From Cognatilysobacter claricitrinus (GTDB lineage Bacteria; Pseudomonadota; Gammaproteobacteria; Xanthomonadales; Xanthomonadaceae), in contig NZ_BAAFZV010000011.1 in assembly GCF_045866565.1 (NCBI RefSeq), positions 1 through 5,552 of the forward strand: a stretch of 5,552 nucleotides of DNA, given 5' to 3'. Below the pieces are notes generated by a model. The model saw only the letters and a program-made list of their open reading frames with translations. It had not been told where the DNA came from and made no database searches. Shown piece after piece: positions 1 to 5,552 of the stretch. Made by a program: the position numbers and the translations under genes. Each line of letters starts with the position of its first letter. Positions within the stretch are counted from its first letter, which is position 1.

Positions 1-46
1 CCCGATTATCTCGCCGGCGCCCCGCGGGTTTTGTGTCGCGCAAAGA
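1..46. other. intergenic edge beyond the terminator
   Basis: This short GC-rich stretch lies downstream of the terminator stem. It contains the small palindrome CCCGCGGG (21-28), and no gene, tRNA or promoter that I can support. Confidence 0.5.
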
Positions 47-80
47 CAAACCCCCACCCGTATTCACGGGCGGGGGTTTG
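41..80 (-). terminator. rrn operon terminator
   Basis: After 5S the transcript forms a 14-pair stem (67-80 with 47-60; one G-U, mostly G-C, with AAA/TTT at the base) and a six-base loop TGAATA. It is followed by TCTTTG (41-46), a short and interrupted U-tract. Position and stem strength make it the likely intrinsic terminator, though the weak U-tract leaves room for a Rho contribution. Confidence 0.85.
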
Positions 81-89
81 CGGGATAAA

Positions 90-209
90 GACCCTGGCGA
101 TGACCTACTCTCGCATGGGCAAATGCCACACTACCATCGGCGCGGGTGCGTTTCACTTCCGAGTTCGGGATGGGATCGGGTGGTTCCACACCGCTATGGT
201 CACCAGGGA
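90..209 (-). rRNA. rrf: 5S ribosomal RNA
   Basis: The 5S rRNA is about 120 nt, the E. coli length. The 5' end is TCCCTGGTGACC (209 leftward) and the 3' end is about CGCCAGGGTC (to 90); these pair as helix I (CCCTGGTG with CGCCAGGG, one G-U). Conserved internal stretches seen are CCCGAACTCGGAAGTGAAACG, GCGCCGATGGTAGTGTGG and CCCATGCGAGAGTAGG. It is the last gene of the operon and is followed within 10 nt by the terminator stem. The spacer after it reads TTTATCCC, a short AU-rich stretch where RNase E could cut; that is inference. Ends are uncertain by one to three bases. Confidence 0.97.
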
Positions 210-344
210 GAGGGTGGAGGGTCGCCGGTTAGGCGCCACGCTCTCGACGGTTACCGGACAAGCCTTTCGGCCTGAGCGGAATAAGTTGGATGTAGCGAGC
301 AGTGAATGTCGTGACGTGTCACGAGGGTAAGGTGCTTTGGTTAA
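210..344 (-). other. 23S-5S spacer
   Basis: This transcribed spacer has no gene. Beyond the 23S stem it contains, in transcription order, a hairpin partner segment (334-344), the outer 3' arm of the 23S stalk (287-326), a GAAA-capped hairpin CAGGCC-GAAA-GGCTTG (259-274, one G-U pair), and a CCGGT/ACCGG pairing (253-257 with 225-229) around a 23-nt loop that leads to the 5S 5' end. No tRNA is present here. Confidence 0.8.
287..326 (-). repeat. 23S processing stalk, outer 3' arm
   Basis: Blocks 313-326, 304-310 and 287-300 pair with 3337-3350, 3355-3361 and 3371-3384 in the 16S-23S spacer. The two G-U pairs in the first block suggest that the helix matters more than its exact sequence. A local hairpin at 309-324 would compete for the same bases. 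Confidence 0.8.
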
Positions 345-365
345 CCCAAAGCGTCTTGAGGTTAT

Positions 366-375
<10 letters not shown>
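345..375 (-). repeat. 23S processing stem, inner 3' arm
   Basis: This pairs with 3223-3253 over 31 positions with one A-A mismatch. It includes the last 10 nt of 23S and about 21 nt of spacer. A local hairpin (334-352) uses its outer 8 bases, so the two structures exclude each other in part. Confidence 0.92.
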
Positions 376-3222
<2,847 letters not shown>

Positions 3223-3230
<8 letters not shown>

Positions 3231-3253
3231 ATATAACCCCAAGTCGCCTCGGG
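3223..3253 (-). repeat. 23S processing stem, inner 5' arm
   Basis: This segment, overlapping the first 8 nt of 23S, is complementary to 345-375 at the 23S 3' end. The duplex is 31 positions long with a single A-A mismatch and three G-U pairs; the innermost 16 pairs are perfect Watson-Crick. This is the classic stem that joins the 23S ends and is cleaved by RNase III. Confidence 0.92.
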
Positions 3254-3264
3254 GTCGTAGTTGT

Positions 3265-3287
3265 GTCCAGGGGTACAAAGCCCGGAC
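3265..3287 (-). other. spacer hairpin upstream of the 23S stem
   Basis: The transcript can form a seven-pair stem (GTCCGGG with CCCTGGAC less one loop base, one G-U pair) with a nine-base loop. It lies in the large internal loop on the 5' side of the 23S stalk (3254-3336). Role unknown. Confidence 0.4.
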
Positions 3288-3311
3288 GCGAATTCAACGA
3301 CTCAATTTTTA

Positions 3312-3328
3312 GGGATCTCGAGGATCCC
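3312..3328 (-). other. spacer hairpin
   Basis: A perfect six-pair stem, GGGATC against GATCCC, encloses a five-base loop. It lies between the outer and inner pairing blocks of the 23S stalk. No U-run follows it in the transcript, so it is not a terminator. Confidence 0.45.
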
Positions 3329-3336
3329 CGCCTTAG

Positions 3337-3384
3337 CCTCACGACACGTCTGTAGACATTCGTCTAAAACGCTCGCTACATCCA
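3337..3384 (-). repeat. 23S processing stalk, outer 5' arm
   Basis: Three blocks of this spacer are complementary, in nested order, to the 23S-5S spacer: 3371-3384 with 287-300 (14 pairs), 3355-3361 with 304-310 (7 pairs), and 3337-3350 with 313-326 (14 pairs, two of them G-U). The unpaired stretches between blocks are short. The match across almost 3 kb, in the right order for a nested helix, is strong evidence for a structured stalk around the 23S precursor. Confidence 0.8.
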
Positions 3385-3385
3385 T

Positions 3386-3398
3386 ATTTTCAAAGAAC
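3386..3398 (-). promoter_or_regulatory. spacer boxA antitermination element
   Basis: The minus strand reads GTTCTTTGAAAAT, similar to the 16S-23S spacer boxA of gammaproteobacteria (E. coli GCTCTTTAACAA). It lies after both tRNAs and just before the first pairing block of the 23S processing stalk, its usual place. It would reload NusB/NusE so that polymerase stays termination-resistant through 23S. Confidence 0.7.
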
Positions 3399-3456
3399 AC
3401 ACGACCGGCTTCAGCGCCCGTCGCGTTTCTAACTTTGTGTGTGCAGGCATTCGAAG

Positions 3457-3533
<77 letters not shown>

Positions 3534-3539
3534 GGTGCG

Positions 3540-3615
3540 TGGTGGAGCTTGTCGGGATCGAACCGACGACCCCCTGCTTGCAAAGCAGGTGCTCTCCCAG
3601 CTGAGCTAAAGCCCC
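3540..3615 (-). tRNA. alaT: tRNA-Ala(TGC)
   Basis: The 76-nt gene folds as a full cloverleaf: acceptor GGGGCTT/AAGCTCC, D stem GCTC/GAGC, anticodon stem CCTGC/GCAGG with loop TTTGCAA, and T stem GTCGG/CCGAC. The anticodon TGC (3580-3582) reads alanine codons GCN. The third acceptor pair is G3-U70 (3613 with 3546), the known identity element for alanyl-tRNA synthetase, which strongly supports the assignment. The CCA end is encoded (3540-3542). It is the first tRNA after 16S and stands only 6 nt from tRNA-Ile. The symbol alaT follows E. coli usage for the rrn-linked tRNA-Ala and is a convention, not a locus claim. Confidence 0.98.
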
Positions 3616-3629
3616 ATTTGGGGACGCTC

Positions 3630-3654
3630 TCCGGACACTTACCGGGTGTCCGGA
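3630..3654 (-). other. stable hairpin between 16S and tRNA-Ala
   Basis: A perfect nine-pair inverted repeat, TCCGGACAC (3630-3638) and GTGTCCGGA (3646-3654), encloses a seven-base loop. In the direction of transcription it is followed by GAGCG rather than a U-tract, so it should not terminate. It probably isolates the tRNA-Ala 5' end from the 16S processing stem. Its function is inferred only from position. Confidence 0.6.
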
Positions 3655-3664
3655 AACTTCGAAT

Positions 3665-3689
3665 GCAGGTGTCTTGTGCGGGCGCCTGG
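3665..3689 (-). repeat. 16S processing stem, 3' arm
   Basis: This pairs with the leader segment 5389-5413 (25 positions, one mismatch at 3672, one G-U pair). It begins about 22 nt after the mature 16S 3' end. A short local hairpin, GGCAGC-ATT-GCTGCC (3688-3702), lies between it and 16S and overlaps the last two pairs. Confidence 0.85.
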
Positions 3690-3709
3690 CAGCAATGCTG
3701 CCGGTTCTC

Positions 3710-5249
<1,540 letters not shown>

Positions 5250-5259
5250 AGTTTTGCAA

Positions 5260-5277
5260 CCAATCCCGAAGGATCGG
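5260..5277 (-). other. UUCG-tetraloop hairpin before 16S
   Basis: The transcript folds as CCGATCC-TTCG-GGATTGG, seven pairs with one G-U, closed by a C-G pair around UUCG. C(UUCG)G is among the most stable RNA tetraloops. It ends about 11 nt before the mature 16S 5' end, so it may set a boundary for 5'-end trimming or help early 16S folding; either role is inference. Confidence 0.6.
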
Positions 5278-5388
5278 CTAAAGCTTTTAGTGCAGAGCCC
5301 GTTCCAAGCCTCAAAACTCGCTTGCATTTGCATGCATTTAAATCTTGTTGCTTGTGACGAGACATCTGCGATGGACAGTCATCCACCA

Positions 5389-5413
5389 CCAGACGCCCGC
5401 ACAAGTCACCTGC
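5389..5413 (-). repeat. 16S processing stem, 5' arm
   Basis: This leader segment is complementary to 3665-3689, just past the 3' end of 16S. The 25-position duplex has one mismatch and one G-U pair. In E. coli such a stem loops out 16S and is cut by RNase III to give the 17S precursor; the same role is inferred here from position and complementarity. Confidence 0.85.
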
Positions 5414-5418
5414 GCACA

Positions 5419-5430
5419 CTGTCAAAGATC
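5419..5430 (-). promoter_or_regulatory. leader boxA antitermination element
   Basis: The minus strand reads GATCTTTGACAG, close to the E. coli rrn leader boxA (GCTCTTTAACA). BoxA RNA is bound by NusB and NusE (ribosomal protein S10) and lets RNA polymerase read through Rho-dependent termination in untranslated rRNA. Just downstream comes a GT-rich stretch (CTTGTGCGGGCG, near 5394-5405) that resembles the boxC region of other gammaproteobacterial leaders. The embedded TTGACA should not be taken for a -35 box, since no -10 box follows. Confidence 0.7.
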
Positions 5431-5432
5431 AG

Positions 5433-5459
5433 AAGACTTCGGCCTCAGCGCCTCGTCTT
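5433..5459 (-). promoter_or_regulatory. boxB-like leader hairpin
   Basis: The transcript can fold with a five-pair outer stem (5433-5437 with 5455-5459, AAGAC against GTCTT), a small internal loop, a GGC/GCC inner stem (5441-5443 with 5450-5452) and a six-base loop. It sits directly upstream of the boxA-like motif, which is where boxB lies in E. coli rrn leaders. The position supports the name; the sequence itself is not conserved enough to prove it. Confidence 0.5.
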
Positions 5460-5503
5460 TTTATCCCCTCGAACCGACTTCAGTCCGTCCGAGTGAGCCG
5501 CCC

Positions 5504-5531
5504 ATTTTAGGGCAGTTTCGATCACTGTCAA
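5504..5531 (-). promoter_or_regulatory. rrn operon promoter (sigma-70 type)
   Basis: Read on the minus strand there is a perfect -35 box TTGACA (5526-5531), a 16-bp spacer and a -10 box TAAAAT (5504-5509, five of six matches to TATAAT). The bases just downstream read GGGCGGC, a GC-rich discriminator of the kind that makes rRNA promoters sensitive to ppGpp and initiating nucleotide levels in Proteobacteria; applying that here is inference. The start site would fall near 5494-5497. An A-run (5547-5552) lies upstream at the window edge and may be part of an UP element that is cut off. The -35 box sits inside an inverted repeat, listed separately. It is the only convincing promoter upstream of 16S in the window; others may lie beyond the edge. 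Confidence 0.85.
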
Positions 5532-5545
5532 CACCCGGTGATCGA
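5518..5545. repeat. 8-bp inverted repeat flanking the -35 box
   Basis: The arms TCGATCAC (5518-5525) and GTGATCGA (5538-5545) are perfect reverse complements separated by 12 bp that contain the -35 hexamer (5526-5531). The arm centres are about 20 bp apart, near two helical turns, a geometry that suits a dimeric DNA-binding protein. It could be an operator or activator site of the operon, or chance. I do not recognise it as the site of a named regulator. Confidence 0.5.
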
Positions 5546-5552
5546 CTTTTTT

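Larger units (their letters stand above)
5250..5497 (-). other. rrn leader (external transcribed spacer)
   Basis: This transcribed but non-coding leader of about 250 nt lies between the promoter and mature 16S. In order it carries a boxB-like hairpin (5433-5459), a boxA-like motif (5419-5430), the 5' arm of the 16S processing stem (5389-5413), an AT-rich stretch with a 10-bp-spaced repeat of TGCATTT (5323-5339, plus strand) and a UUCG-capped hairpin (5260-5277) ending about 11 nt before 16S. No start codon with a ribosome binding site and plausible protein is seen. The arrangement matches known gammaproteobacterial rrn leaders, in which these elements support antitermination and RNase III processing. 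Confidence 0.85.

Noticed and set aside
3612..3623. CCCC-ATTT-GGGG hairpin at the 5' end of tRNA-Ala
   Set aside because: It would use the first four bases of the tRNA acceptor stem. The mature tRNA fold is far more stable, so I take it at most as a transient structure.
5420..5425. A second TTGACA in the leader as a P2 promoter -35 box
   Set aside because: No reasonable -10 box occurs 16-18 bp downstream (the sequence there is TGTGCGGG), and the hexamer is part of the boxA-like motif GATCTTTGACAG.
5458..5466. GATAAAAA in the leader as a -10 box for a second promoter
   Set aside because: No hexamer resembling TTGACA lies 16-18 bp upstream, so there is only half a promoter.

Overview
The window holds one complete ribosomal RNA operon, transcribed right to left (minus strand), and no protein-coding gene that I can support. 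In transcription order it contains a promoter at the right edge (about 5504-5531), a leader of about 250 nt with boxB-like and boxA-like antitermination elements, 16S rRNA (about 3711-5249), tRNA-Ala(TGC), tRNA-Ile(GAT), a second boxA-like element, 23S rRNA (about 366-3230), 5S rRNA (about 90-209) and a GC-rich terminator hairpin (47-80). Positions 1-46 lie past the terminator and hold nothing I can identify.

The organism is a gammaproteobacterium, most likely of the Xanthomonadaceae/Lysobacteraceae (Lysobacter, Luteimonas, Thermomonas or Xanthomonas type). Three things point there: 16S signature stretches as I remember them (a CCTGGCCTTGACATCCACGG segment, a TTGTCCGGGAAGAAAAGC segment and a GATGCGAACTGGATGTTGGG segment, all read on the minus strand); the tRNA order Ala then Ile after 16S, the reverse of Escherichia coli; and high-GC spacers. 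I cannot fix the genus by eye.

The three rRNAs look intact. Their lengths are close to E. coli, the main decoding and peptidyl-transferase motifs are present, the 23S shows no intervening sequence, and the 3' end of 16S carries the anti-Shine-Dalgarno motif. The parts work as one transcript. A strong, GC-discriminator promoter starts it, boxA elements in the leader and spacer would recruit the Nus antitermination complex, and long-range inverted repeats bring the ends of 16S and of 23S together as stems for RNase III. The two tRNAs are released from between these stems, and a hairpin ends transcription after 5S.

No novel system is visible. The points most worth a second look are a perfect 8-bp dyad flanking the -35 box, a multi-segment processing stalk around 23S with local hairpins that would compete with it, and a U-U mismatch in the T-arm of tRNA-Ile.
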